From contig NC_089274.1 in the NCBI RefSeq assembly GCF_963678975.1, positions 3,956,001-4,020,000 on the forward strand: a stretch of 64,000 nt of DNA. Reading direction: 5' to 3'. Of the stretch, positions 12,081-23,142 are shown in pieces (the stretch's first letter is position 1; every line of letters starts with the position of its first letter). The position numbers and the translations under genes are program-made. The notes beneath the pieces were generated by a model. That model made no database searches. It was not told the origin of the DNA and worked only from the letters and a program-made list of their open reading frames with translations. This DNA is from Dysidea avara (lineage: Eukaryota > Porifera > Demospongiae > Dictyoceratida > Dysideidae).

Positions 12081-12260
12081 GAAACTGATCCTTTATCACG
12101 TTTTGATCTGAGTGATCCTAATGGTACCATCAGACTTGTCGCTGATCGGAATTGTTATCTCAAGTTTGATAGTACAAATCATCTTGTTCTTGCAGATAAC
12201 ACCGGTGACATTGATGCCCCGCGCACTTCTGAGTTTCACTTTGCAATAGACATTTTATGA
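12081..12260 (+). CDS. Unrecognised 229-aa protein, copy A, exon 4 of 4
   Basis: Acceptor GTGTGTTCTTAG precedes; the exon opens in phase 0 and ends at TGA (12258-12260). It encodes DPLSRFDLSDPNGTIRLV, then NCYLKFDSTNHLVLAD and a final SEFHFAIDIL, the second beta-trefoil-like unit with a typical closing Phe-rich strand. Two direct 17-bp repeats (GAAGACATTATAACTTT) follow the stop. The copy B exon is one codon shorter. Confidence 0.8.
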   Translation, partial: ETDPLSRFDLSDPNGTIRLVADRNCYLKFDSTNHLVLADNTGDIDAPRTSEFHFAIDIL

Positions 12261-13380
12261 AGACATTATAACTTTGGTTATGAAGACATTATAACTTTAG
12301 TAACTACGTTGATTTTGAATAGTCTATAAGATATGCTGAGCAAATAATTTTTATGATTACTTATTATGAATGTATATAGTGTTGTCAGTCTGGGCTGCCT
12401 GGGGCAGTAAGAACAAGTGCCCACTCCTCAACCTTAGTCTGATCTGGCAGAAGAAAATTGGCTGAACCTTACAATATGGTCAACATGTAGTTTTGTTTGT
12501 ACCACAGAAATCATTTACCTCCATCAGTACTGGGATATTTTTACTTTAGGATATTTGAGTAAAACCTCTATGAAATCATACTCCCATAATATTATCACCA
12601 ACTCAATAGTAGTATATTATAAATGTCTACTTTTGCGCTTTTCAATAAGTAAATAATGTATCTGTGGCCATATGTATCACTGTAATGTGCTCACAATTAA
12701 TTGAGTTAATGGTACATGGGTGCAATGCACAATACATGGAAAATAGCTACAAAATGTGTTGGCATGATACAATTATTAGTAGTACATGAGTCAAACAGTT
12801 CAGCCACGCATGCAACATCTCCCAATAATGCTCTGGAGGTTTGTGAACAACTCTGAATTGGATAACTTGATCCTGCTTGACTTTCTGCAGCATTCCCTGC
12901 TCTCTCACTTGTAGATTCATCTTGGGGTATCAGATGGATCTCACAGCCTGGGTGCCAGGTCAGTGGTGATCGTTTCTGCAAACTACAAGCCTGGATGGCA
13001 TAAGATTTACACATCTACGCACCCATACTAATAGCTGAAAGTAGGTAGTGTTGAGTTCTTTGCCAACAGTCAGTTTCATTTGCTTATTATAGACTTGTAG
13101 GCATCAGTTATCTTGAGATCAACAGCTGGGGAGTCAGCTAAGGGGCAAGTTGGGGTAAGTCTGTGACAATTTTCTGTCCAAACAATAATTCTGCAACACC
13201 TTGGAGGTGGGGTGGTTTGATAGCTGTGTAGTGCCATTATGGATATGTGTTAAGTAGGAATAAAGTGTTCTCACTCCTAATCCATTGTTTGATTAGGAAG
13301 GCTCGTTATTATTAAAACTGACTACTTATGGGGGTAAACTGGTATATGATTGCTTCTGTCAAAGCCAATACAGATTGGTT
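12261..13380. other. 3' flank of gene copy A, no further gene seen
   Basis: This aligns in large part with 51015-52378 of copy B. An antisense open frame at 12706-13014 (102 codons) is not obviously kept in copy B, so I do not call it. No clear AATAAA could be assigned. Confidence 0.5.
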
Positions 13381-13385
13381 ACAAC

Positions 13386-14207
13386 AGTATTACCAACCCC
13401 TTGGATTTGTCACTGAATTTGTCATATCATTTGATGGATTTTATTGAAACAATTGGCCATTGCATGTTCTAACCTTCAGTGACTTGATGTGTTTAATGTT
13501 AAATAAATAATTATTTACAAGAGGTTTAGACCGGTTAGTGAGGTGGACAACTGTGAGAAATATTAAGTGATATGAAGTTGACCCACCTAGCAGTGGAGCT
13601 GTGTGCTTTGTTACCATCTGTAGAAGATGAGGAAAAGTTGATTGCATAATTTCATAAAAGTATACAAATTGCAAATTTACAGGCATTTGAGTCTCATTGC
13701 ATTGGTGACTGTGATACTTGCATATCTAAATTTGTTGACAAGAGCATATCAGTGTTATCACACTTTCCATCGCTTATTCACTATGTGATAAGGATTTATC
13801 TCCACTTCAAAACCATTGCTCTACCGGACCTTCTCACCAGCTGTAAGACCCTCAAGTGTTTAATTTATGATCACAATGTGATTGTGCAGAAACTGTCCTC
13901 ACCAGTATTCTGCTCTAACTTACAAGTTTGCATTAAGTCATACAACACAGACCTTTCTACAATGTGTATGAATGTAATATCAGCTCATGGTGGACTGGTA
14001 TATACATGTAGTGTTATTTGTGAGATCAGTGAAGGTGTTACTGTACTTATAAGGAACTCGACTGTTCTACTGACACTTTGTATTGTTCTGTACAATGGTG
14101 TTATTAATGACAACGGTGACAAGCTCCAACCAGAAATATTGGAAACTAAACTGATTCAAAAACAAATTTTTACCAAAGGCAACTGTTTATGGTGGGTAGC
14201 TATGTAG
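13386..14207 (+). pseudogene. Leucine-rich-repeat gene fragment (broken)
   Basis: Translated pieces in different frames match the LRR gene at 56335-57885: FVTEFVISFDG, QLAIACSNLQ, then ILSDMKLTHLAV, then a long C-terminal piece with ISAHGGLVYT and EGVTVLIRNS (in the open frame 13752-14207). Frameshifts and stops (for example TGA at 13480) separate them. The block 13381-14840 is missing at the homologous site of copy B (52378-52432), so it was either inserted here or deleted there. Function before decay is unknown; LRR proteins of this style are abundant in sponges (family memory, not tested). Confidence 0.65.
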
Positions 14208-14411
14208 TAAAAGTAAGGCCTAATCGTAGTGAACATGTGGCTGTATGTAAACAACAAGAAACACTGATCTGTTTTCATTGTGAGACGGTACTTATAATCT
14301 AGAATTGTAGCAAGTACTCTTGACCTTAACATAAGGAGTAAATGATGTAGCAAGAAATTTACAATTTTTTACTTTGGATTCTTTTTTGTAGCTATTATTT
14401 GACATATACTT

Positions 14412-14846
14412 GTATGCACAGGCATGGTTCTAAGGGGGTTTCACCAGTTTCCGGAAACCAGTCAGCTTTTGAGATCAGTTGAAAAAATAATTAAATGCTC
14501 AACGAACTTTTAGCCTAAACTGATCGTATTTAAGTACTTGGATAGTTTATTAAGTAGCTATTAGTGATCAAATTACTCTCCACCACACAAAACAATCCAA
14601 AATACTTCATTTGCACCTTTGAGCACATTAAGCGCTAATTTTTGATTCCATAACTTCTATAACTGCTCTATGTAATGTATTAAACCTCTCTATATATGCT
14701 TAGAATGACATATTAGGCACTCGTAGTTAACTAAATAATCTATATAGTAGGTTCTAATTCCAATACCACTGTATGGACCCCGCCCCTATACCTTAAAGTT
14801 GGAAACCAGTCAGCAATTTTTCTAGAACTGCCCTGTATGCATTAGC
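14412..14846. mobile_element. Possible degenerate TIR element beside the LRR fragment
   Basis: The left part has GGTTCTA and GGAAACCAGTCAGC; the right part has GCTGACTGGTTTCC in reverse orientation via GGAAACCAGTCAGCAATT and TTCTAGAACTGCCCTG. Pairing is imperfect. It closes the copy-A-specific block and may have helped carry it. Confidence 0.3.
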
Positions 14847-15213
14847 ATGGAGTAACTGAACGGAGCTTGGTCAGATGAGACTATATAGACTTTAGTTGGC
14901 TACATGGTCTATATGGATGGCACACTACTAGACCAACTTTTGTTCACGACTACAGAATGATCAACATTAGATTTTGTTGTACTCATTATTAAGGAATCAA
15001 GTCATGTTGTGGACACACTCGTTTGATGTTCATTAGGTGCTTCAAAGTGAAGCATGAACATACATGACCCCAATTTAGAACATGATTAATATTTGTGAAT
15101 TTTGTGTAGTTTCACCACATCTAATCAACTACAATAAATTAGTGTGTTTATATTCATGCAAAGATCAAAGTATAATGGACTTATTCCATAGTGACATCAT
15201 GAGCACAAGATGG

Positions 15214-15272
15214 TTTATTTATTAAGGTTTTACAGCACAAGTGCTGAAGGTCTGTAGGACACCTGGTCCTAC
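15214..15272 (-). mobile_element. SINE 3' tail fragment
   Basis: TTTATTTATTAAGG then TTTACAGCACAAGTG and AGGTCTGTAGGACACC: the same 3' end as the fuller copy at 25022-25230. Copy B lacks it (near 52745), so it inserted after the duplication, 5'-truncated. Confidence 0.6.
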
Positions 15273-15605
15273 TATTTGGAGGACTAATATACAGGCACCT
15301 ATGCATATGGAGAATTAATCATAGTTCAGCCTGGAAATGAAATATGAGCTCTAAGCAATATATAGATATGGTTAAAAGACAATTAATAAACTGGCGTATC
15401 TTGTTTCATGACTGAAATATGATTGATCAAATAGTTTCTCCATAGGTTCCTGTACAGTAGTCCCAAAAATATTACAACCATATATTTTGTGTTTGTGACA
15501 TCATGTGATGCCATTGTGGATAAGGTCCATATGCATGTTGTGTTCTAATTCTTTGCTAGTAGCACTCCTCGTTTTCCCTCTGGTATATCCTGCATGCATG
15601 CACCT

Positions 15606-15712
15606 CTAAAAAATAAAGTGTACTTTGCACACAAAATGTAGTCACAGTGCACACTTTAGGCCTAAAAGTGTGTACCATGACATTATTTTTGCACACTCCA
15701 TTCTTTTTACAG
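15606..15712. mobile_element. Small MITE shared by both copies (A)
   Basis: AAAGTGTACTTTGCACAC...TTTGCACACTCCATTC...ACAGTGTGG. The copy B homologue is at 53088-53190. It predates the duplication. Related by ends to the 10759-10890 element. Confidence 0.45.
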
Positions 15713-16140
15713 TGTGGCATCAATAAGTGTAAGAATTTGACAATTTAATACTTGGTATGGCCTTACTTTAGTCATGTTAGTATATTGCTATACTTGTCCA
15801 TGCATGTCGGGCAATGATATCCCTTGCTTCAGCACTGTAATAGCCTAATTGTTCCTGACCAATATAAAAATTAAACTAAAATTAATATTATAATAATATT
15901 ATCTGTTGCTTAGCACAGCTGCATGTGTACAGTACAGTCAGTACTATATCAACAGCCAGTTGTTCATGTTCAAAGATACTGCATGTGATTTGACCTCAAT
16001 TAATAGTATGTCTGCACTATGTTTTAACTATCTTTCCATAGGGGACTAAAACTTACATATTGCATGTACACATTACTTCTTGCTTAATAAATTGAAAAAG
16101 TGTGTGGGTGAGTGAGTTGAATATTTTTGGAAGTTGATGC

Positions 16141-16620
16141 ATTATCATAATCATGGAGGCTTGGGTTTTTCTGGCCAAAAATGTCACCTAAAAACCAGAT
16201 TCATATACTTTCCAGGTGCTTTGGCAGTATTGGTTAGGTACAACTAAGCCCAAAAATGCCTTCAGTATGACCCTAAATGCTCCCAATAGATTGCTACACT
16301 TGCTCCATTGAATACCAGTAAATTACTGATATTCAATGGAATTTTCTACTAACTGAATGGAAATTGTCCACATTTTCCATGGTGACTGAATCACCAGATT
16401 GCAGAGGCACTTCTTCTTCTGTTCTTTGTTTGTAAAACTACATATTAGGTTGTGGACATAGCTAAAAGCGAAGCATAATGGCCACTTCACTTTCGAGCAC
16501 TTGACATCCAGTGCTGGGGGTGGTATAGGAAAAGGCAGTCCATCTGGCCCAGGAAAAACATAAACAAAAGAAACTTCACTTTCGAGTCTGTAATTGATAG
16601 TTGGGGCACATGTTCAGACA
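16141..16620. repeat. Dispersed repeat family, member 1
   Basis: Contains AAAAACCAG, then GCCTTCAGTA and CCCAATAG, then TTTTCTACTAACTG and an ACTTCACTTTCGAG segment. Related sequence is at about 42300-42990, 44560-44960, 53640-53830 and 55120-55410. A typical member carries CTGACTGACTGA, a GCTTGATTTTTCACTGTT segment and AGGTGCCTTTTGGCATA. No protein recognised; probably one transposon family. Confidence 0.5.
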
Positions 16621-17028
16621 AAACATGGCACCACTCAGTCTTCTTTTGAGTGTGGGTTTACCAGTATTTGTTACAAAGAAGAAACAAGTATACGGAATTT
16701 TAGGGATTAAAAGGTTAGGAAACAAGGGAGGTTGCCTATACACCTTCAGATATTCTAGTGGACATTTAAATGATACAGGCTTAATGAGGGATTATAGTTG
16801 TTCACTAGTATATCTGCAGGTGAAGGTAACCTCCCTTACTTGTCTACTTTCTGAGTTTATTACATTTGGATGGGATAAACTCCATTTGTTGCTTCTCAGT
16901 CCATGCATGTTTGTGGGGAGATTAAGTTACAATGCTGTCTCAGGTGTATGGATGGTAAAGCAGATTAAGATATCATCTACATAGAGTCTATGTTGATCTT
17001 GTATGATGTTGTTAATCACGATAAAGAG

Positions 17029-17343
17029 CAGTGGCGGATCCAGGGGGGGGGGCACGTGCCCCCCTCCTCCCTTAAAAAAATGTATGTAAGATCGAGATAC
17101 TCTAATAGAGCAGTCAATCACCAATCACTCTAATAAAGCAGTCACAGTGTTCATGGGGAAGTGTAGCTTACTTAGGAAGCTATAAATAGGATTTTATTTT
17201 ACATAACATACGTGATATAATATATTTGGTAAAGGATAACTAGCTATTATTGTTGTGACCTTTTTTTTTTTTTTTTTTTTTTGCTCTTCAACTTTTTTTC
17301 AGCAAGGTGCCCCCCCTCTTTCCAGACTCTGGATCCGCCCCTG
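17029..17343. mobile_element. MITE with CAGTGGCGGATCCAG ends
   Basis: CAGTGGCGGATCCAG at the left and CTGGATCCGCCCCTG at the right form TIRs, each followed inward by a G- or C-run. The interior holds two copies of the CTCTAATAGAGCAGTCA-type motif and a long T tract (17261-17282). No matching 8-bp flanks seen. Related to 22401-22767 and 48042-48912. Confidence 0.7.
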
Positions 17344-17709
17344 CACAGTACATATAATGCATGGACTGGTGGCACTACCCATGGTAGATGGAATGAACAG
17401 AACTCTGGGATGGGTTTGCTAACATCATCAATCTGATCAGACATTGCAACAGAACCTTTGGAATATTGAGGGCTCACCATTTTTCTGATCATATACTACT
17501 CTAATAGAACACACAGTAGTTGGTGGACAAACATACCATACAGTCACTACAACCATTTGGATTATTGAAAGTTAACAAGGATGTAGTTGAAATTGTAATA
17601 ATTGAAATGCAACCTCACCATTGTCATGAATTCTTTCAAATCATATTGACATTCCTACAAGAGTTGTATACAATAATACCTCACAACTATAATACACTAA
17701 AATACGTAC

Positions 17710-17934
17710 CCCTACACTCTCTCCTCTTGAATTCAACATTGTTGTATCATCCTCCATGTTGTCCTCTACAATACCACTATCTCTGTTGTCCACAAAGTGT
17801 TCACTGTTAATAGTTGTAGTAGATGGTGTAGTAGGTGGAGAAATGTCTATTTCAGAGAAAGTAGAATTGCTTGTCATTGAGAATATGTTGTTTGATATTG
17901 ATACAATTAACATTGATTCTGTTGATGTAGAACT
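17710..17934 (-). CDS. Ser/Thr/Asp-rich exon of an unrecognised minus-strand gene
   Basis: On the minus strand an acceptor (ATATTTACAG) precedes 225 nt of open frame in phase 0, followed by GTACGT. The product is Ser/Thr-rich and acidic (STSTESML, PPTTPSTTT, VEDNMEDD). This composition fits the upstream exon at 18729-18792 and the repeat at 19130-19863, and the phase matches. No domain recognised. The downstream end of the gene was not found. Confidence 0.4.
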
Positions 17935-18728
17935 CTGTAAATATTTGCAATGCTCACAGATGTGATATAACATTGTACAATCTAGCTAGTAACATGTACA
18001 TACATGTTATACACTGTACAGTAACGTATACCACCTGATCCCAAGACAGAATTAACAGCAGCTGTATAGCCGCACTTGTCTTGTGGCACTAGTACACAAT
18101 ACATTCAATGGTGTTGGGGAATGCTGTATGGCTTTCCCGTTAGTTATGAATTACAATTATTCTCACTGCTATTACAGGCCTGTATGCAAGGGGGTTCTAG
18201 TTTAGTGATTGAAATGTCACCAATTTCAGCTTTATAATATTCATTTTCACAAACCTTTCCTCAGGGGGGGAATATAAGTATGCTTTGCATACACTAGCTG
18301 TTTTATCACACCACATAAAAGTGATCCACTTTATCATCTAAAGAACCCTCCCTGATAAAATTCTTGCTACATATGGCCTTTGTGTTATCAGTAGTGATAC
18401 ATGCTTCATATTCACATTAAAGCAACTGTAATAACTATGTAGTTTGTACAATTATGCTGAGCTAGTATGAGTTGCTTCAAATTTGATTGATAGTGTGTCA
18501 ACCACGCAATAGCCCTTTGTTGTGATAACATCAATGAGTATAACTTTAGTAACATGATTCACAAATTTAATAATTTGCATCAAACAGGAGATTAGCTGGT
18601 TAGCTAGCTTGACATATCACTTCACCAAACTATATAGGGAAATTAAATTTTCACCTTGAATACAACTTGCTATAAATTATGGTAATTACTGTATATACTA
18701 AGAATTTGTCTGGTGTGTATTTCCATAC

Positions 18729-18792
18729 CTCCTCCAGAGGTCCATCATTGTTCCCCAGTTCTTGCGGTGACGTGGTAAAGAGTTCTTCATTG
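18729..18792 (-). CDS. Small acidic exon, same minus-strand gene
   Basis: Acceptor CATACTTGTAG, 64 nt, donor GTATGG. It encodes NEELFTTSPQELGNNDGP and ends in phase 0, as required by the next exon at 17934. Short, so it could be chance, but composition and phase agree with its neighbours. Confidence 0.3.
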
Positions 18793-19129
18793 CTACAAGT
18801 ATGTATGAGGTATTTTTACTTTGCCATTTTTAATATAATGTTTACGCAAAAATGTATTGTATACATATATGTACCAGTACATTGTGCACAGGCCATAGAT
18901 ACCTATTTGAAACTCAGGTAATATGGCAAGAAAGATACAACTCCATTATTTTACTGCATTTGCTGATAAATTTATCAAGAGAATTATAATGAAAAACTAT
19001 TGTATTGCAAATTGACTGAAATAGGTTGGTAAGGCCCAAACAACAACTTTTTTAGTGTAGGTATGGCCTAATGATGTGCATACAGTTAAAATAATTCACT
19101 GACCATGTGTCACCCAATATAGGTGTTCT

Positions 19130-19863
19130 CTACCATCACAGGTTCATCAATGTTTTCTTCCACAGTAGACCTAGTCTCTACCACCACAAGTTCATCAATG
19201 TTGTCTTCCACAGTAGGCCTAGTCTCTATTACTGTTGTCTTCCACAGTAGACCTAGTTTTTACCACCACAGGCTCATCATTGCCTTCCACAGTAGACCTA
19301 GTCTCAGATTCATCAATGTTGTCTTCCACAGTAGACCTAGTCTCTATTCAACAGTGTTGTCTTCCACGGTAGACCTACTACCACCACAAGTTCATCAGTG
19401 TTGTCTTCCACAGTAGACCTACTCTCTTCCACCACAGGTTCATCGTTGTCTTCCACAGTAGACCTATAGTCTCTACCACCACAGGCTCACCGTTGTCTTC
19501 CACAGTAGACCTAGTCTCTACCACCACAGGTTCAACAATGTTGTCTTCCACAGTATAGACCTCCATGGTCTCTACTACCACAGGTTCCAAAGTAGAACTG
19601 GTTTCTGGTTCATCAACATTGTCTCCTACTGTTGACCCTACTGTAGATCTGGTCTCTGGTTCATGTACACTGTCTCCCACACTAGATCTGGTCTCTACCA
19701 TCTCCACTGGTTCATCAACATATAGGAGGAAGGGATTCGGCAACATTCTATCTAAAGTACCCCTGTTAGGCCACTCCAATTGGTAACTATGTTTCTGGTC
19801 CACCGCCCACATCCTTTTTTGGAGAATGTGAAATTTCAGAAATACATGGGTAAATGCCCGCAT
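19130..19863 (-). pseudogene. 48-bp minisatellite coding a 16-residue acidic repeat
   Basis: Minus-strand translation gives repeated units of the type RSTVEDNIDEPVVVET, about a dozen with partial units. The frame is open from 19863 (MRAFTHVF) to about 19480, then a 2-bp insertion (CTATAGG where other units have CTAGG, near 19470) throws later repeats out of frame. Several later units have internal deletions. It could be a disordered linker of a secreted or surface protein, expanded by slippage and now broken, or a longer repeat exon with the shift as an assembly error. Confidence 0.4.
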
Positions 19864-20206
19864 CAGCTTTTTGAAAAACCTGGATTTCAGAACAAATATT
19901 GGGCTTCAACAAGTATGCTAAATCTAACTATTTAAGTGTCATGATTTGTATTTTATCTGCAAGAAATGGACAGAATGCATAGTACGGATTGATATACTCT
20001 AATAGAACAGTCAGTAAATCACAAAAAATACTCTATTAAATTATAACTCACAGAGGATAGTTGTAAAGCAACCAGCTGGAGCAGCAAGAAAGACGCCTCG
20101 AGACGCCTAGAAAACGTTGATTATCCCATTATCTATGGGCGCACCATAAGCGCTTACGCATGGTTGCCATGGTTACAGGCTCGCTCGCCCCCCAATACTT
20201 TTAAAG

Positions 20207-21577
20207 ATGGTGAATTGCAACACTGGAAGAGTTCGTTGTGCTATTCTATTTTTTGTTGCCATTGTGCTATTAGGAGCTCACTTCAAGCTGGAAGGACGAC
20301 CTAGCGACCTTGACAACTACACAGCTGCTAACCTTACAGGCATCCAAGTTGGAACAGAGGAAGCCACGAGTGGAAGTTACGTACTTAGCTGGGATTTTCG
20401 TGAGGGTCAGACATCTGCTGCAAGAAATTTGCTATCGCTGGTACATTGGGCAAGTGATATGAACTTAACCGTGGTAGAACCATGTGTACACAATTCTTAT
20501 TTCAGTCTTGCTAGCTGTATCAATACTGCAGCAGCAGTCACAGTAAACGCATCCTCAAGCTCATCTACAATAATGCCCTTATTGTTTGGGGACTATTTTG
20601 ATGTGGATTACTGGAATCATCAAACTTCGTCAAACAAAATTGGAAAACCGTTGTTGCCTTGGAAAGAATTCATTAAGGATAAGCCGAATGAAGCAATCAT
20701 TGTATATAAATGGGTAGTGATAGGCAAAAATTCAACTGTTTTCATAGATAATGAGATAGAAAGAGATGCAATAAAGTGTTATCCTAAACAAGACAGACAT
20801 CAGTTTTCTAAAGAAGTGCGTAATAAGCTTGGCATAACCATTGTAAGAGAAGTTTGTTTTCGGTATGATTTATTTGTGCCTATGGATGTAACGTGGTTTA
20901 ATAGACAGATATTAGGTGATCATAGTCGATCATCACGTTTTTTGATTTTGTTCACGTCATGGTCAGGAACTTTTAATGGTAGGATGTACTTGAACAAACC
21001 AGAATATCGTCATGCTGAAGCTTTCGACTATATAAAACCCAGTCCTCGTGTTGTCAGGCACAGCAAGAAATATACAGAACTGTTTCTTAAAGGAGGCAAC
21101 TATGTGGCAATAATAATCAGAACTATTAAACTTGCTATAGCTTTGAAAGATATTCATGGCATGTCACAAGAGGCTGTAAAGAGTTTTATTACTAACAATT
21201 GCTCCCATGATGTATCAACAGCATTAAAGGAGACTAAAGGTAATCGATTGTTAGCACTGGATCTGGGAAAGTTTGGTGATGGTGACGCATCATTATATTT
21301 AGCCGATGATACTGTGGATAGAACAGTCCATGCACTAGTTAACGTTGTGTATGGAAATACGTGGAACAAGAATCAATGGGAGGATAGTTTTGTACAAGCT
21401 ACTGGTGGTATCACAGATGCTGGATACATAGCAATGATGCAAAAAGTGTTAGTAAGTAATGCTGCGTGTATATTTATGGGTGGAGATGGTCAGTTTCTAA
21501 ATTCATTGAAAAGGGAATATAGCTCTAAAACAAAGGATTACTGTATACATAAAGTGTGTAAACCACCTAATCCATAA
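20207..21577 (+). CDS. Single-exon type II membrane protein, glycosyltransferase-like (456 aa)
   Basis: Start ATG in AAAGATGGTG, stop TAA, no intron. Residues about 11-26 (CAILFFVAIVLLGAHF) form a signal anchor with few basic residues before it, then a lumenal part with several N-glycosylation sequons (NYT, NLT, NAS). The block FREGQTSAARNLLSLVHWA followed by LTVVEPCV resembles an uncharacterised invertebrate family distantly like GDP-fucose O-fucosyltransferases; that is from memory and not testable here. Further landmarks: GDYFDVDYW, YVAIIIRT, FMGGDGQFLNSLKREY and a Cys-containing C terminus. A Golgi enzyme or lectin-like role is inference. The missing introns may mean retro-duplication. 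Best intact host gene between the duplicated copies. Confidence 0.8.
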   Translation: MVNCNTGRVRCAILFFVAIVLLGAHFKLEGRPSDLDNYTAANLTGIQVGTEEATSGSYVLSWDFREGQTSAARNLLSLVHWASDMNLTVVEPCVHNSYFSLASCINTAAAVTVNASSSSSTIMPLLFGDYFDVDYWNHQTSSNKIGKPLLPWKEFIKDKPNEAIIVYKWVVIGKNSTVFIDNEIERDAIKCYPKQDRHQFSKEVRNKLGITIVREVCFRYDLFVPMDVTWFNRQILGDHSRSSRFLILFTSWSGTFNGRMYLNKPEYRHAEAFDYIKPSPRVVRHSKKYTELFLKGGNYVAIIIRTIKLAIALKDIHGMSQEAVKSFITNNCSHDVSTALKETKGNRLLALDLGKFGDGDASLYLADDTVDRTVHALVNVVYGNTWNKNQWEDSFVQATGGITDAGYIAMMQKVLVSNAACIFMGGDGQFLNSLKREYSSKTKDYCIHKVCKPPNP

Positions 21578-21714
21578 TGTTTTTTTGAACTAATTGTACA
21601 AGTGTACCAACATTATAATATTATTATACTGTAGATCTTGTATCATCATTACACTATATGGCTGCAATGTAAATTTTTATATTATCAAGCTCTTTTATGT
21701 TAATTTTATTTAAA

Positions 21715-21720
21715 AATAAA
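21715..21720 (+). terminator. Polyadenylation signal AATAAA
   Basis: AATAAA about 138 nt after the stop codon of the 456-residue membrane protein gene, in an AT-rich 3' region with no other candidate closer. Confidence 0.5.
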
Positions 21721-22400
21721 CAATTGATTTTATTTATTTGTGGTGCATGGCATCTAACTAAATTTGTGCGTATAATTTCATTAGCAATTATAATATAGCT
21801 GTTCATTTTATAAGTAAAGCTAAATTAAGGCTTCATGGGAATTTAGTGATGCTCGCATGAAACCATGTTTGGTTGGGATTGCTTAAAAAGTTGGTCAACT
21901 GTGATAATGCATCTGCTGACATTGTGTGCCAGTAAATGTGACACTGGTAGTATTGAAATATGATGTATTCATGTGCCTCTCATTAGCGTGCCACATTTAA
22001 AGCCTGATTCATACAAATGGAATATATGAACCTCCGACCATCCATCATATAGTGGTCTGTATATGCAAAGTAGGACACTTATTCATGTTCCAATAATGAT
22101 GGTATGAGCCATATCTGAGAAGTAATGTGTAACGTAAGATACAAAACTTTAAATTTTGGCGATTTAACTCCACATTGAATTTGGCCAGCATATAACATGT
22201 TGGCTCGTGTCATATTGTATTCGCTTATTTAATTGGTTAAAAATTGGACAAGAATTCTTTGGCTAATTGAAGTAAATTCACCAACTTTTCTCCAATGCAC
22301 CAAAATTTTGTATTGTACAATATGTGAATATACTCCTAAACAGCTAAAATCATACAACCACTACTTTGTATGCAGAGTAAAGCTACACTTCCTACCATGC
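21721..22400. other. Intergenic, nothing recognised
   Basis: AT-rich unique-looking sequence without convincing exons, TIRs or tandem repeats. Confidence 0.4.
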
Positions 22401-22767
22401 AGGGCCGTCCAGGGGGGGGGGGGGGGGGGGGGGGGGGGCAGGGGGCAACTGGGGCATTTTTCCCTGGACCCCAGCCTGAAAGGGGCCCCAGGAGGCCCCA
22501 TGAAGGGCCCCTTTTAAAAGATCGATATACTCTATTAATAGAGCAGTCAAATCTAGATACTCTAATAGAGCAGTCACAGTATTCTTCAGAGGAGCAGTGT
22601 AGCAAGCTTATAAATTTATAAGGAGGTATGTTTTTTTTTGGTCTTCAACTTAGTTAACAGCTTGAGTGAAGTTGTGATTCAGAATGGAAACCTCCTTGCC
22701 TCTGGGGCCCCACTTTAATTAATTAATTTAACTCTTTGCCCCCTAACTTCTCTGGGTGGCCCCACCC
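22401..22767. mobile_element. G-run MITE with two motif copies
   Basis: AGGGCCGTCC then a pure G run (22412-22438, 27 G), CCCTGG, two copies of the CTCTAATAGAGCAGTCA motif (about 22528 and 22557), a T tract followed by GGTCTTCAACTT as in the 17-kb element, and an end near CTCTGGGTGGCCC. The shared interior shows it belongs with 17029-17343. The homopolymer length is likely unreliable. Confidence 0.5.
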
Positions 22768-23142
22768 ACGTAGTAATTCAGTGGGTGCATTTTTTATGGA
22801 TCTGGAAACTGCCATATTTTGCATCATATTTGTAGTATGTTCAATAACAATGAAATCAGCTGAAAGCTCATTATACTAAGATATCTTTATTCTGGACATC
22901 TAAAAGCTAAGTGTATAGTGAGCCAAAGATCTTGCATGTGTCGAATCCACTATATAATCCCAGACAGGTGACCTGACAACTTGCAGTCTAGGCAACCAAT
23001 ACTTAAAAATGTAGATATGGTTACTGGACCAAGGTAATATATAGTCCGGTTAACGTTAGCAATAATGTACACATGCATGTACCATCCCTAAATAAGAGTT
23101 ACAACGACTTTATTGGCTTGCAAGCTGTATACATGTAGTAAC

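Larger units (their letters stand above)
1..16300. repeat. Segmental tandem duplication, copy A
   Basis: This segment is homologous, in the same order and orientation, to 30341-53830. Anchors seen by eye: the first 40 bases match 30341-30380; exons 1-4 match one to one; intron stretches such as 2005-2860, 3490-3960, 6430-6560, 12260-12700 and 14850-16290 match 33180-34950, 40620-43730, 43990-44540, 51010-51560 and 52430-53800. Copy A is shorter because copy B holds a 5.1-kb nested insertion and other additions. The left boundary may lie outside the window. The right boundary is blurred by a dispersed repeat. Confidence 0.85.

Noticed and set aside
12706..13014. 102-codon minus-strand frame 3' of gene copy A
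   Set aside because: Not obviously kept in the aligned copy B region, no splice sites assigned, composition not clearly coding.
19123..19416. Plus-strand Ser/Thr/Val-rich frame across the minisatellite
   Set aside because: Shadow of the minus-strand repeat, which has the longer frame and the matching neighbouring exons.
22336..22621. Gly- or Pro-rich frames on both strands
   Set aside because: Produced by the G run of the MITE at 22401-22767.
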